Shown piece after piece: positions 23,993 through 33,865 of a stretch of DNA of 64,000 nucleotides; positions within the stretch are counted from its first letter, which is position 1; every line of letters begins with the position of its first letter. This DNA is from an uncultured Coriobacteriaceae bacterium. Its GTDB lineage: Bacteria; Actinomycetota; Coriobacteriia; Coriobacteriales; Atopobiaceae. The notes below the pieces were generated by a model. That model saw only the letters and a list, made by a program, of their open reading frames with translations, made no database searches and was not told where the DNA came from. Where the stretch lies: contig CACYWP010000008.1 of assembly GCA_902778135.1 (NCBI GenBank), positions 1 to 64,000 on the forward strand. Direction: 5' to 3'. The translations under genes were made by a program, and so were the position numbers.

Positions 23993-25672
23993 ATGGCAGA
24001 GTTCATTTACCAGATGTACAAGGCTCGCAAGGCCGTCGGCGACAAGGTCATCCTCGACGACGTGACGGTGGGCGTCTTTCCTGGGGCCAAGATTGGCGTG
24101 GTCGGTCCCAACGGCATGGGCAAGTCGACCCTGCTCAAGGTCATGGCGGGCCTGGAGGACGTCTCCAACGGCGAGGCGCGCCTCTCCCCAGGCTATACCG
24201 TGGGACTCCTCCAGCAGGAGCCGCCCCTCGACGAGGACAAGACCGTCCGCGAGAACATCGAGCAGGCCTTCGGGCACATCATCGCCAAGGTCGAGCGCTT
24301 CAACGCCATCAGCGAGCAGATGGGCGACCCCGACGCGGACTTCGATGCGCTGATGGACGAGATGGGACGGCTGCAGGACGAGATCGACGCCGCCGACGGG
24401 TGGGACCTGGACAGCAAGCTCTCCCAGGCCATGGACGCGCTGCAGTGCCCCGACCCCGACACGCCGGTATCGGTGCTGTCGGGCGGCGAGCGCCGTCGCG
24501 TGGCCCTGTGCCGCCTTCTGCTGGAAGCCCCCGACCTGCTGCTGCTCGACGAGCCGACCAACCATCTGGATGCCGAGAGCGTGCTGTGGCTGGAGCAGTT
24601 CCTGCATCGCTATCCCGGCGCCGTCATGGCCGTGACCCACGACCGCTACTTCCTCGACGACGTGGCCGAGTGGATCTGCGAGGTGGACCGTGGCCAGCTC
24701 TATCCCTACGAGGGAAACTACTCCACCTACCTCGAGAAGAAGGCCGCCCGCCTCGAGCTGCAGAGCCAGCTGGACGCCAAGCGTGCCAAGAAGCTGAAGC
24801 GCGAGCTGGAGTGGGTGCGCAGCGGCGCGAAGGCACGCCAGGCCAAGGGCAAGGCGCGCCTGGCACGCTACGAGCAGATGGTCGCCGAGGCCGCCGCATC
24901 CAAGAAGCTCGACTTCTCGGAGATCCAGATTCCCGCGGGTCCGCGCCTGGGTGCCAAGGTCCTGGAGGCCGAGCACCTCACCAAGGGCTTCGGCGAGCGC
25001 ACCCTCATCGACGACCTGTCCTTCTCCCTGCCGCGCAACGGCATCGTGGGCATCATCGGTCCCAACGGCGTGGGCAAGTCCACCCTGCTCAAGGCCATCG
25101 TGGGCCTCGAGGGCATAGACGGCGGCAGCCTCGAGGTGGGGGAGAGCGTGAAGATCTCCTATGTCGACCAGATGCGCACCGGCATCGATCCCAACAAGAC
25201 CCTCTGGGAGGTCGTCTCCGACGGCAACGACTTTATACAGGTCGGCGACACCGAGATCCCCAGCCGCGCCTATGTGGCCAGCTTCGGCTTCAAGGGGCAG
25301 GACCAGCAGAAGCGCGCCGGCGTGCTGTCGGGCGGTGAGCGCAACCGCCTCAACCTCGCCCTCACGCTGCGCCAGGGCGGCAACCTGCTGCTGCTCGACG
25401 AGCCGACCAACGACCTGGACGTCGAGACGCTGGAGAGCCTGGAGGACGCCCTCGAGCGCTTCCCGGGCTGCAGCGTAGTCGTCAGCCACGACCGCTGGTT
25501 CCTCGACCGCGTGGCGACCCACATACTGGCATGGGAGGGCGACGACGAGCATCCCGGTCGCTGGCATTGGTTCGAGGGCAACTTCGAGAGCTACCAGGCC
25601 GACCGCGAGCGTCGTCTGGGGCCCGAGGCGTCCAAGCCCCATCGCCTGCACCGCAAGCTCACGCGCGACTGA
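23993..25672 (+). CDS. ettA: ABC-F translation factor EttA
   Basis: A 559-residue soluble twin-ATPase of the ABC-F family. The first Walker A is GPNGMGKST (38-46) with signature LSGGERRRVAL and LLLLDEPTNHLDA; the second set is GPNGVGKST (near 353), LSGGERNRLNLAL and LLLDEPTNDLD. The EttA-specific pieces are the start EFIYQMYKARKAVGDKVIL, the arm domain and the linker with KLKRELEWVRSGAKARQAKGKARL. EttA binds the ribosomal E site and gates elongation according to the ATP/ADP ratio. It stands alone after the insertion sequence. A weak hairpin (GGGACCTCGG/CCGAGGGTCC) follows the stop. Confidence 0.96.
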   Translation: MAEFIYQMYKARKAVGDKVILDDVTVGVFPGAKIGVVGPNGMGKSTLLKVMAGLEDVSNGEARLSPGYTVGLLQQEPPLDEDKTVRENIEQAFGHIIAKVERFNAISEQMGDPDADFDALMDEMGRLQDEIDAADGWDLDSKLSQAMDALQCPDPDTPVSVLSGGERRRVALCRLLLEAPDLLLLDEPTNHLDAESVLWLEQFLHRYPGAVMAVTHDRYFLDDVAEWICEVDRGQLYPYEGNYSTYLEKKAARLELQSQLDAKRAKKLKRELEWVRSGAKARQAKGKARLARYEQMVAEAAASKKLDFSEIQIPAGPRLGAKVLEAEHLTKGFGERTLIDDLSFSLPRNGIVGIIGPNGVGKSTLLKAIVGLEGIDGGSLEVGESVKISYVDQMRTGIDPNKTLWEVVSDGNDFIQVGDTEIPSRAYVASFGFKGQDQQKRAGVLSGGERNRLNLALTLRQGGNLLLLDEPTNDLDVETLESLEDALERFPGCSVVVSHDRWFLDRVATHILAWEGDDEHPGRWHWFEGNFESYQADRERRLGPEASKPHRLHRKLTRD

Positions 25673-25896
25673 CCGGAGGCGGGACCTCGGGTCTCCGAGG
25701 GTCCTTCCATGGCCTTCCCCTAGCGGTCTTCACCGTCCGTTCGCGGAATTCCCAACGTGAAGATGTGAGGGGAAATCCTCATTCCCGGCGGTGACGCTTG
25801 ACGAAGACAACTAGAATACCTGCGGTAATCTTGAAGGTGTCCTGCCGGGAGGCGGTCAGGAAATCGTAAAGATTAACAAGCAGTATCCGATTTGGG

Positions 25897-25925
25897 TTGA
25901 CAATTACATCAAGCAGTCGGATAGT
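25897..25925 (+). promoter_or_regulatory. sigma-70-type promoter of the surface-protein gene
   Basis: A perfect -35 box TTGACA (25897-25902), a 17-bp spacer and GATAGT (25920-25925, four of six matches). It lies in a local AT-rich region 49 bp before the ATG of the small secreted protein. Much of the rest of 25673-25973 shows no gene. Confidence 0.7.
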
Positions 25926-25973
25926 GGCAAAATGGCAGTACGGGAATCTACGATTGGAAAGGTGATCCGTATC

Positions 25974-26510
25974 ATGAAGAAAGGTTTGTTCGCATTTGTG
26001 TTGGCAGCCCTGCTGTCCGTCACGTTTGCCATCCCTGCGTTCGCCGCAGAGATCAACGCTGACGAGCAGAAGGTCTACGACGAGTTCGCCGCTGTCGTTG
26101 ACGGCAAGTCTTGGCTGAAGGACGAGTTCAAGAACCAGTACAAGACCGAGGCCCAGAACGCCCTCCTGAAGGTTGACCTTGACGCCAACGCTTGCGCCGA
26201 GTTCTCCCAGGTCGTCAAGGATGTCGACGCCGAGCTGGCTGGCTGCAACTCCCAGAAGGAGGCCAAGCAGCACCTGAACACCATCCTGAAGATCATCAAC
26301 GACGTTGCTGGCAAGTACAACATGAAGGTCAGCGTTAACGCCAAGAACTACGCTGTCGTCACCGTCAACGGCTCCGTCGTCGCCACCACCGCCACCGGTG
26401 TCAACCAGACCGGCTTTGGCCTGGCCCAGACCGCTCTCGTGCTGGCCGCCGCCGTCGCCACCCTCGCTGGTGCCTTCGTCGTCGCCCGCAAGAACAGCCT
26501 GTTCGCCTAA
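25974..26510 (+). CDS. small secreted protein with a sortase-type C-terminal anchor (VNQTG)
   Basis: A 178-residue protein with a signal peptide (MKKGLFAFVLAALLSVTF, cleavage after AFA at about 24), a mostly helical mature domain with two cysteines (74 and 91), then a threonine-rich strand, VNQTG at 143-147, a hydrophobic segment (about 150-170) and the short tail ARKNSLFA. The layout is that of an LPxTG cell-wall sorting signal with VNQTG in place of LPxTG; the tail has only one Arg-Lys pair. The sortase gene starts 12 bp after its stop. The strong promoter and codons richer in GCT/GTT than those of its neighbours suggest high expression. No family is recognised; it may be a minor pilin or surface coat protein. 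Confidence 0.85.
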   Translation: MKKGLFAFVLAALLSVTFAIPAFAAEINADEQKVYDEFAAVVDGKSWLKDEFKNQYKTEAQNALLKVDLDANACAEFSQVVKDVDAELAGCNSQKEAKQHLNTILKIINDVAGKYNMKVSVNAKNYAVVTVNGSVVATTATGVNQTGFGLAQTALVLAAAVATLAGAFVVARKNSLFA

Positions 26511-26522
26511 TCATCGCATTTG

Positions 26523-27233
26523 ATGAATTCCTCGAACGGAATCAAGAAGGAGCTGGCATACGTTTGTATGCCAGCTCTTTTTTGCGTGCTTGGGTATGCC
26601 CTCCTCTGGTTGACGCTGCAGCCAGTCTGGAGCCTTGCGACTGCGGCGGCGGGCACCCTCGTATCCAAAGACGCACCGAACTTCGACTCCCAGCTGACCT
26701 CCATCTTCGATCCGGAAGCTGAGCGTCCGCAGGTCCAGCAGGCCGATAACGGCACGGAGGGCTTCATCTCCGGTCGCGACATCGAGTTCCCCGATTCGGG
26801 TAGCCAGTATGGCCAGATCTATTGCGAGCGCATCGGCTTGGACGCCCCGGTCTACTGGTACGACTCCGACGAGATTCTCTCCTATGGCGTCGGCCAGTCC
26901 CTTGCCAGCATGCTCCCGGGCTTTGGCAGTGCCATCATCCTCTCGGCACACAACACCACCTACTTCAAGTGTCTCCAGGACATAGAGGTGGGTGACACGA
27001 TACAGTTCGAGACCAATTACTGCGACTACGAGTATCAGGTCACGAATGTGCAGGTGTATGACGAGAACGAACTGTGGACACTGCTGAGCGAGAAGGGACT
27101 GCAGGAGGAAGAGGAGCTGATCATGTACACTTGCTACCCGTTCCATGCGATATCGGGTCGCAAGACGCAGCGACTGACGGTGTTTGCCAAGAGGACCTCT
27201 GGCTTGGACGTGAAGTGGAGGTACCTGGATTGA
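26523..27233 (+). CDS. sortase
   Basis: A 236-residue membrane-anchored transpeptidase. One N-terminal transmembrane segment (about 18-40) precedes the sortase beta-barrel. The catalytic His lies in IILSAHNTTYF, the Cys in LIMYTCYPF and the Arg in KTQRLTVFAKR. Spacing fits the class D/E-like groups of Gram-positive bacteria, but I cannot fix the class. ATG 26523 gives a positive-inside head (GIKKE) before the membrane segment; ATG 26568 is the alternative. There is no good ribosome site for either, so coupling to the upstream gene is likely. A complete intrinsic terminator lies inside the first 20 codons. The expected substrate is the VNQTG protein. Confidence 0.88.
   Translation: MNSSNGIKKELAYVCMPALFCVLGYALLWLTLQPVWSLATAAAGTLVSKDAPNFDSQLTSIFDPEAERPQVQQADNGTEGFISGRDIEFPDSGSQYGQIYCERIGLDAPVYWYDSDEILSYGVGQSLASMLPGFGSAIILSAHNTTYFKCLQDIEVGDTIQFETNYCDYEYQVTNVQVYDENELWTLLSEKGLQEEEELIMYTCYPFHAISGRKTQRLTVFAKRTSGLDVKWRYLD
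26550..26583 (+). terminator. intrinsic terminator inside the 5' end of the sortase gene
   Basis: Perfect 12-bp arms GAGCTGGCATAC (26550-26561) and GTATGCCAGCTC (26566-26577), a GTTT loop and six T residues (26578-26583). It starts 40 bp after the stop of the secreted-protein gene. It should end most transcripts after that gene and let only a fraction read into the sortase and membrane-protein genes, giving an excess of substrate over enzyme. Ribosomes translating the sortase start could block the hairpin. Confidence 0.9.
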
Positions 27234-28111
27234 CAAGACAAGGCAACCGCCATCGGCAGAAGTCGACGGGCCGCAACATGGTCAGCCTGATCTTCAGCTT
27301 CTTCCTTTCGCTGTCCCTTCTGGCCATCACCGCACTACTCGTCGTGAGGCTGGGAATCCTCTCCGAGTCCCGCTTCCTGTCGACGCTCGATGACGCCTAC
27401 TACCAGTACACGCTCAATTACGTCAACGAGCAGACTGGCTACTACACCCTGCCGACCGGCCTTGCCCAGTCGGTGCTGGATGACGTCTTCACGGTCGACG
27501 AGGTGCGCGCTGACGTGGATGACAACGTGATCAGCGCGTTCCGCCACGTCGACTCCGCCATCGATACCACCGACCAGGAGGAGCGCCTCTCCGCAAACGT
27601 CGCGCAGTTCTTCTCCGACAATGGGGTGGAGGCCTCTGGCGAGACCGAGGAGATCACGGCAGCCTATGTGGACGAGATCATGGAGATCTACCGCAGCGCA
27701 GTGAGGTTGCCGGGTCTCGATGCCATCGTCAGGGTGCGTGACGTCTTCATGCGCTACTTCCTGGTGGGCACGATCGCGCTCGTGGCGCTCTCCGTCGTGC
27801 TGGTCGTGATGCTCGTCAGGATGCACCACTTCGCCCATCGCGGGCTGCGGTATGTGGCCTATGCGACGGGTGGTGCCACGCTGATGAGCTTCGTGGCGCC
27901 CTTCATGCTGTACCACTCCGGCTTCTATCGTGGCCTCAAGCTGACTCCCCAGTTCTTCTATCACTTCGGCGTCTCGTTCATCGAGCATGCCCTGAAGACC
28001 TGCCTGCTTGGTGCGCTGGTGCTGCTGGTGGTGACCATCGTCCTGATCGTCGTCATCAACGCCCTGCGCAAGCAGGTGAAGCGTCGCTACCGCTCCAGTC
28101 ACTTCGACTGA
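27230..28111 (+). CDS. four-TM membrane protein linked to the sortase
   Basis: A 293-residue protein starting at TTG 27230, which overlaps the sortase stop in TTGA and has GGAGG eight bases upstream. Transmembrane segments lie at about 17-43, 174-197, 205-228 and 254-279. The loop between the first two (about 44-170) is acidic and should be extracellular; the tail is basic (RKQVKRRYRSSHFD) and cytoplasmic. I do not recognise the family. The overlap with the sortase implies a function in the same process, for example presenting the substrate or acting as its membrane partner; this is inference. It ends with a hairpin terminator. Confidence 0.85.
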   Translation: MTRQGNRHRQKSTGRNMVSLIFSFFLSLSLLAITALLVVRLGILSESRFLSTLDDAYYQYTLNYVNEQTGYYTLPTGLAQSVLDDVFTVDEVRADVDDNVISAFRHVDSAIDTTDQEERLSANVAQFFSDNGVEASGETEEITAAYVDEIMEIYRSAVRLPGLDAIVRVRDVFMRYFLVGTIALVALSVVLVVMLVRMHHFAHRGLRYVAYATGGATLMSFVAPFMLYHSGFYRGLKLTPQFFYHFGVSFIEHALKTCLLGALVLLVVTIVLIVVINALRKQVKRRYRSSHFD

Positions 28112-28134
28112 CGCGTGTCGTTGGCAAGTCCATG

Positions 28135-28171
28135 GCGGCCGGGATGCCTGACAGGCGTTCCGGCCGCTTTT
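28135..28171 (+). terminator. terminator of the sortase cluster
   Basis: Arms GCGGCCGG (28135-28142) and CCGGCCGC (28160-28167), followed by TTTT (28168-28171). Confidence 0.85.
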
Positions 28172-28255
28172 GCATGCGTCGCCCACACCATCCACCGGAG
28201 TCGCGGCAACCACTTCCTTTTGCCACCCACCTGCCACCTTATACTCTGTGGATAA

Positions 28256-29722
<1,467 letters not shown>

Positions 29723-29741
29723 GGTCCGGGACGGCAAGGGT

Positions 29742-29778
29742 CGCACGGGGCGCGCGTCCGGGTGGCGCGCCCCGTGCG
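29742..29778 (+). terminator. 14-bp hairpin after the GH1 gene
   Basis: Perfect arms CGCACGGGGCGCGC (29742-29755) and GCGCGCCCCGTGCG (29765-29778) with a 9-nt loop and no T run, so it may act as a non-canonical terminator or 3'-end stabiliser. Confidence 0.7.
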
Positions 29779-29815
29779 GATAGCATGCGGACACGAGAGG
29801 TACGGAGGGACGGGA

Positions 29816-30106
29816 ATGCCAGCAGGACGACATGATGGCGCGCGGCCCAATGGCACGACCTTCTTCCGCAACGTCGACTGTGCCTACTTCCCCTGTCACG
29901 CGGGCGTCGACCCAGACTCGTTCAACTGCCTGTTCTGCTACTGTCCCCTGTATGCCCTGGGACCTCGCTGCCCCGGGGCGTACGCCTATACTGAGGGGGG
30001 CATCAAGGACTGCAGCGCCTGCACGCTGCCCCACGAGGGTGACCGAGGCGCCGAGCTTGTCCGGCGGTGCTTCGACCTGCTGGCACGCCTCGCCAGCCAG
30101 GATTGA
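29816..30106 (+). CDS. cysteine-rich small-domain protein (zf-like metal-binding)
   Basis: A 96-residue protein starting at ATG 29816 after GGAGGGACGGGA. It contains FFRNVDCAYFPCHAGVD, then NCLFCYCPLYALGPRCPG and DCSACTLPH, the conserved Cys/His pattern of the 'cysteine-rich small domain' family. The family is widespread in anaerobes and is sometimes fused to or near cobalamin-related genes. It probably binds metal; the role is unknown. It precedes the Spx/ArsC gene by 65 bp on the same strand. Confidence 0.88.
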   Translation: MPAGRHDGARPNGTTFFRNVDCAYFPCHAGVDPDSFNCLFCYCPLYALGPRCPGAYAYTEGGIKDCSACTLPHEGDRGAELVRRCFDLLARLASQD

Positions 30107-30171
30107 CAAGGCACTGGCTGCCGGCCTTCGTGCGCGTCCAGCGTTGGGAGCGCATCGAGAGAGGGGGACCC

Positions 30172-30540
30172 ATGTCCGAGAAACGCGTGCTGTTCGTGGA
30201 ATACCCGAAGTGCTCGACCTGCCGAAAGGCCAAGAGGTGGCTGGACGAGCAGGGCATCGCCTATGAGGACCGACACATCGTCGAGGACCGGCCGAGTGCG
30301 GGGGAGCTGGCAACGTGGCAGCAGGCGAGCGGCCTGCCGGTGCGGCGCTTCTTCAACACGAGCGGGCGGCTCTACCGGGAGCTTGGGGTGAAGGCCCGCC
30401 TGGACGAGGGCATGGGCGACCAAGAGGCCTTCGACCTGCTGGCGAGCGATGGTATGCTGGTCAAACGCCCGTTGGTCATCGGCGAGGGCTTCGTGCTGGT
30501 GGGATTCCGCGAGCAGGCATGGGCTGACGCGCTGCTCTAG
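30172..30540 (+). CDS. Spx/ArsC family thioredoxin-fold protein
   Basis: A 122-residue protein with the redox pair Cys14-x-x-Cys17 (YPKCSTCRKAKRWL), the typical DRHIVEDRPSAGEL and LVKRPLVI segments of the ArsC/Spx/YffB family. The CxxC motif and the RPL segment place it nearer to Spx-like reductases than to classical arsenate reductases, which use one N-terminal cysteine. It may be a reductase or a regulator; no arsenic genes are nearby. The start follows GAGGGGGACCC. Confidence 0.9.
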   Translation: MSEKRVLFVEYPKCSTCRKAKRWLDEQGIAYEDRHIVEDRPSAGELATWQQASGLPVRRFFNTSGRLYRELGVKARLDEGMGDQEAFDLLASDGMLVKRPLVIGEGFVLVGFREQAWADALL

Positions 30541-30553
30541 CCAGCGCATGAAT

Positions 30554-30579
30554 GCCAGGCGCGGTGTCGTGCGCCTGGC
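30554..30579 (+). terminator. hairpin after the Spx/ArsC gene
   Basis: Perfect 9-bp arms GCCAGGCGC (30554-30562) and GCGCCTGGC (30571-30579) without a long T run. Confidence 0.65.
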
Positions 30580-30594
30580 CTGCAAGTCAAGCAA

Positions 30595-30611
30595 TGACAG
30601 AACTGTTGTCA
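30595..30611. promoter_or_regulatory. palindromic operator candidate before the GH4 gene
   Basis: TGACAGAACTGTTGTCA contains the perfect inverted repeat ACAG-AA-CTGT (30597-30606) with outer TGACA/TGTCA. It lies immediately before the ribosome site (GAGGAGG) of the GH4 gene, where a LacI/GntR-type regulator could act. Confidence 0.45.
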
Positions 30612-30624
30612 TGAGGAGGCAAGC

Positions 30625-32022
30625 ATGAAGGACGGATTGAAGATCTGCACCATCGGTGGCGGCAGCAGCTACACCCCCGAACTGATGAATGGCTTCATCT
30701 CGCGCTACGACCGCCTGCCGGTCAAGGAGATCTGGCTGGTGGACGTGGAGCGCGGCCGCGAGAAGCTGGAGATCGTGGGTGCCATGGCCCAGCGCATGTG
30801 GGATGCGTCCGGCCACGACGTCAAGGTGCACCTGACGCTGGACCGTCGCGAGGCCCTGAAGGATGCCGACTTCGTCACCACCCAGTTCCGCGTGGGCCTG
30901 TTGGAGGCGCGCATCAAGGACGAGCGCATCCCCTTCTCCCATGGCATGCTGGGCCAGGAGACCAATGGCGCCGGCGGCATGTTCAAGGCGTTGCGTACCA
31001 TCCCCGTCATACTCGACATCGTCGAGGAGATGAAGGAGCTCTGCCCCAATGCCTGGCTGGTCAACTTCACCAACCCCAGCGGCATGGTCACCGAGTCGGT
31101 CATCCGCTACGGCGGGTGGAAGCGCTGCATCGGCCTGTGCAATGTGCCCATCGGGGCCATGCTCAACGAGCCGGCGCTCATCGGCAAGACGCTCGACGAG
31201 CTGGTCTACCGCTTCGCTGGCATCGACCACTTCCACTGGCACCGCGTCTTTGACGCCGCGACCGGCTCAGAGGTCACGATGGACATCATCGATGCCATGC
31301 TCGACCCCGACAAGGACGCCGGGATTCCCGCCAACATCCACGACGTGCCATTCTTCCGCGAGCAGCTCGAGCACCTGAGGATGATCCCCTGCGGCTACCA
31401 TCGCTACTACTACCTGCAGTCCGACATGCTGGAGGACGGCATCAAGGACTTCAATGGCGAGGGCTGTCGTGCCGAGCAGGTCAAGGCGGTCGAGGACCAG
31501 CTCTTCGAGCTGTATCGTGACCCCGAGCTGGCCGAGATGCCCGAGCTGCTGAAGAAGCGCGGTGGCGCCCACTACTCCGACGTCGCCTGCGAGTCCATCG
31601 CGGCCATCTACAACAACAGCAACGCCCACATCGTCTGCTCGACGCTGAACAACGGCGCGATTCACGACCTGCCTGACGACGCTGTCGTGCAGGTGTCGAG
31701 CTACGTTGGTGGCGCTGGGGCCCAGCCGGTGGCCTTTGGCCCGATGGAGCCTGCGGCCCGCGGATACCTGCAGCTGATGTGGAACATGCAGCGCCTCGTC
31801 GAGGAGGCGGCCGTCACCGGCAGCTATGGCGCCTTGCTCGAGGCGGTTGCCCTCAATCCCCAGACGCCGTCAGGCGCGACGGCCAAGCGCGTCATCGACG
31901 AGCTGCTGGTGGCCCATGCGGCGTATCTCCCGCAGTTTGCCGACAAGGTCGCCGAGCTGAAGGCTGCGGGCGTCACGCCTGCCGACCCGGTGGTCGCCGA
32001 CCTTCTGGCTCAGGGCTTGTAG
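30625..32022 (+). CDS. 6-phospho-beta-glucosidase, glycoside hydrolase family 4
   Basis: A 465-residue NAD- and metal-dependent glycosidase. The Rossmann motif GGGSSYTPEL is at 11-20; NFTNPSGMVTE and LCNVPIGAM supply the conserved Asn and the metal-binding Cys, and FHWHRVFD the metal histidine. GH4 enzymes hydrolyse phospho-sugars by oxidation and elimination at C3; the pattern fits the CelF/LicH branch acting on 6-phospho-beta-glucosides. It complements the GH1 enzyme, which uses another mechanism. The start follows GAGGAGGCAAGC. Confidence 0.94.
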   Translation: MKDGLKICTIGGGSSYTPELMNGFISRYDRLPVKEIWLVDVERGREKLEIVGAMAQRMWDASGHDVKVHLTLDRREALKDADFVTTQFRVGLLEARIKDERIPFSHGMLGQETNGAGGMFKALRTIPVILDIVEEMKELCPNAWLVNFTNPSGMVTESVIRYGGWKRCIGLCNVPIGAMLNEPALIGKTLDELVYRFAGIDHFHWHRVFDAATGSEVTMDIIDAMLDPDKDAGIPANIHDVPFFREQLEHLRMIPCGYHRYYYLQSDMLEDGIKDFNGEGCRAEQVKAVEDQLFELYRDPELAEMPELLKKRGGAHYSDVACESIAAIYNNSNAHIVCSTLNNGAIHDLPDDAVVQVSSYVGGAGAQPVAFGPMEPAARGYLQLMWNMQRLVEEAAVTGSYGALLEAVALNPQTPSGATAKRVIDELLVAHAAYLPQFADKVAELKAAGVTPADPVVADLLAQGL

Positions 32023-32050
32023 GACGACGAGTCCTTCCGTTGACGCAAGG

Positions 32051-32090
32051 GGGCGGCCCCGGCGATTCTGACCAATCGCCGGGGCCGCCC
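32051..32090. terminator. 17-bp bidirectional terminator
   Basis: Perfect arms GGGCGGCCCCGGCGATT (32051-32067) and AATCGCCGGGGCCGCCC (32074-32090) with a 6-nt loop between the convergent GH4 and DUF1846 genes. Confidence 0.9.
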
Positions 32091-32112
32091 CTGCCTTTCC
32101 CTGAATCCGCTT

Positions 32113-33594
32113 CTAACGATGGTAGTAGGTGCGCTTCTCGAACTTCGGCTCGCAGCAGACGTTGATGCCCAGCTGGCGGTAGATGCGCTCGTCAGTGGGG
32201 GAGATGATGACCGAGAAGTACGCATCGCAGCCCCGCAGCCGCTCCGCCGCGTCGATGACCCGTGCCGCCATGGGGTTGGTCGCCGAGCTGATCGACAGGG
32301 CGATGAGCGTCTCGTCGGAGTGCAGGCGGGGATTGTTGCCGTGCAGGTGCGCGATCTTCAGCTTGCAGATGGGCTCGAGGGCGTCGTTGCTGACGACGTA
32401 GACCTCCTTGGGCACGCCGGCCACGCGCTTCAGCGCATTGAGCAGCAGCGACGAGGCGCAGCCGAGGATGGCGGAGGTCTTGCCGGTGACCACGTTGCCA
32501 TCCGGCAGCACCATCGCGGCGGCGGGCTGGCCGGTCTCCTCCTCCTTGGCCAGGGCGGCGGCACGCGCGGGCGAGAAGTTCTTGTCGATGCCGACGTCGT
32601 TCATCAGCAGGCTGATGGTGGCGAGCTCCTCCTCGCCGATGCCGGTGCGCTCCAGGCGCTCGGCGGTGGTGAAGTAGCGCCTGACGATCTCGGCCTTGGC
32701 CGCGGTGCGGCACACCTCGTCGTCGCTGATGCAGTTGCCCACCATGTTGACGCCCATGTCGGTGGGCGACTGGTAGGGGCTGGCGCCCGCGATGCGCTCC
32801 ATCATCGACTTCAGGACGGGGAAGGTCTCGACGTCACGGTTGTAGTTGACGGTGACCTTGTCGTAGGCCTCGAGGTGGAAGGGGTCGATGACGTTGCGGT
32901 CGTCCAGGTCGGCCGTCGCGGCCTCGTAGGCGACGTTGACCGGATGCTTCAGCGGCAGGTTCCACACCGGGAAGGTCTCGAACTTGGCGTAGCCTGCCTG
33001 CACGCCATGCTCGTACTCGTGGTAGATCTGCGAGAGGCAGACGGCCAGCTTGCCAGACCCCGGACCCGGCGCGGTGACGACCACCAGCGGTTTGGTCGTC
33101 TTGGCGAACTGGTTGCGTCCAAAGCCCTCGTCGCTGACGATGAGGTCCACGTTGGTGGGATAGCCGGAGATTGGGTAGTGACGGTACACCGGTATGCCCA
33201 GCGACTCGACGCGCGCCTGGTAGGCCTCGGCGTGGGGCTGCCCGGCCCACCGGGTGATGACGATGCCGCCGACCGCGATGCCCATGCTGCGGAAGATGTC
33301 GAGCAGCCGCAGGGCGTCCTCGGCATAGGGGATGCCCAGGTCGCTGCGACGCTTGTCGTGCTCGATGTCGTTCGCATTGAGGGCGACGAGCACCTCTGCG
33401 TCGCTTGCGAGGCTCGAGAGCATGCGGGCCTTCAGGTCGGGCTCGAAGCCCGGCAGCACGCGCGAGGCATGGTAGTCGTCAAAGAGCTTCCCGCCGAACT
33501 CGAGGTAGAGCTTCCCGCCGAACTGCTCGATGCGCTCGCGGATGCGCTTGGACTGCATCTCGATGTACTTGTCCTTGTCAAAGCCAACCTGCAT
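32113..33594 (-). CDS. DUF1846 domain-containing protein
   Basis: A 493-residue cytoplasmic protein of the DUF1846 family, recognisable by MQVGFDKDKYIEMQSKRI, the GGKLFDDYHASRVLPGF segment, APGPGSGKLAVCLSQIYHEYE (a P-loop-like stretch) and the C-terminal LHGNNPRLHSDE and ISPTDERIYRQLGIN. The length is the family norm. Homologues are common in Firmicutes and Actinobacteria; structures exist, but the activity is unclear, perhaps nucleotide-dependent. It is divergent from the double-HTH regulator. Confidence 0.92.
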   Translation of the reverse strand: MQVGFDKDKYIEMQSKRIRERIEQFGGKLYLEFGGKLFDDYHASRVLPGFEPDLKARMLSSLASDAEVLVALNANDIEHDKRRSDLGIPYAEDALRLLDIFRSMGIAVGGIVITRWAGQPHAEAYQARVESLGIPVYRHYPISGYPTNVDLIVSDEGFGRNQFAKTTKPLVVVTAPGPGSGKLAVCLSQIYHEYEHGVQAGYAKFETFPVWNLPLKHPVNVAYEAATADLDDRNVIDPFHLEAYDKVTVNYNRDVETFPVLKSMMERIAGASPYQSPTDMGVNMVGNCISDDEVCRTAAKAEIVRRYFTTAERLERTGIGEEELATISLLMNDVGIDKNFSPARAAALAKEEETGQPAAAMVLPDGNVVTGKTSAILGCASSLLLNALKRVAGVPKEVYVVSNDALEPICKLKIAHLHGNNPRLHSDETLIALSISSATNPMAARVIDAAERLRGCDAYFSVIISPTDERIYRQLGINVCCEPKFEKRTYYHR

Positions 33595-33865
33595 GGGATG
33601 TCCCTCTCTGGCCGCTGTGCCTTATGGGTCAATTGGCATCATTTTAGCAAGCGAAGGAGTGCGGTCCGCCAGCAGGTAATGGGATAGAAAACCTTGTGCA
33701 TCAGGTGCGCATATGACGCCGAGACAATGCCAAGGTTGGCACGAGTTGCATGTGTTAAGCGCTGGTAAGTTACATTAAATGGACACAGCGAGATTGCCAA
33801 GGTCAGCCGCCAGCGTTCCGCTCTGCCCCACCCACGTGCTCGTGCCATGGACGAGAGGACCCAGA

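Noticed and set aside
27302..27466. LPTG in the ectodomain of the four-TM protein as a sorting signal
   Set aside because: It lacks the x residue of LPxTG, is not followed by a hydrophobic segment and charged tail, and lies in the middle of the protein.
30172..30540. Classical arsenate reductase
   Set aside because: It has a CxxC pair and Spx-like features, and there are no arsenic resistance genes nearby.
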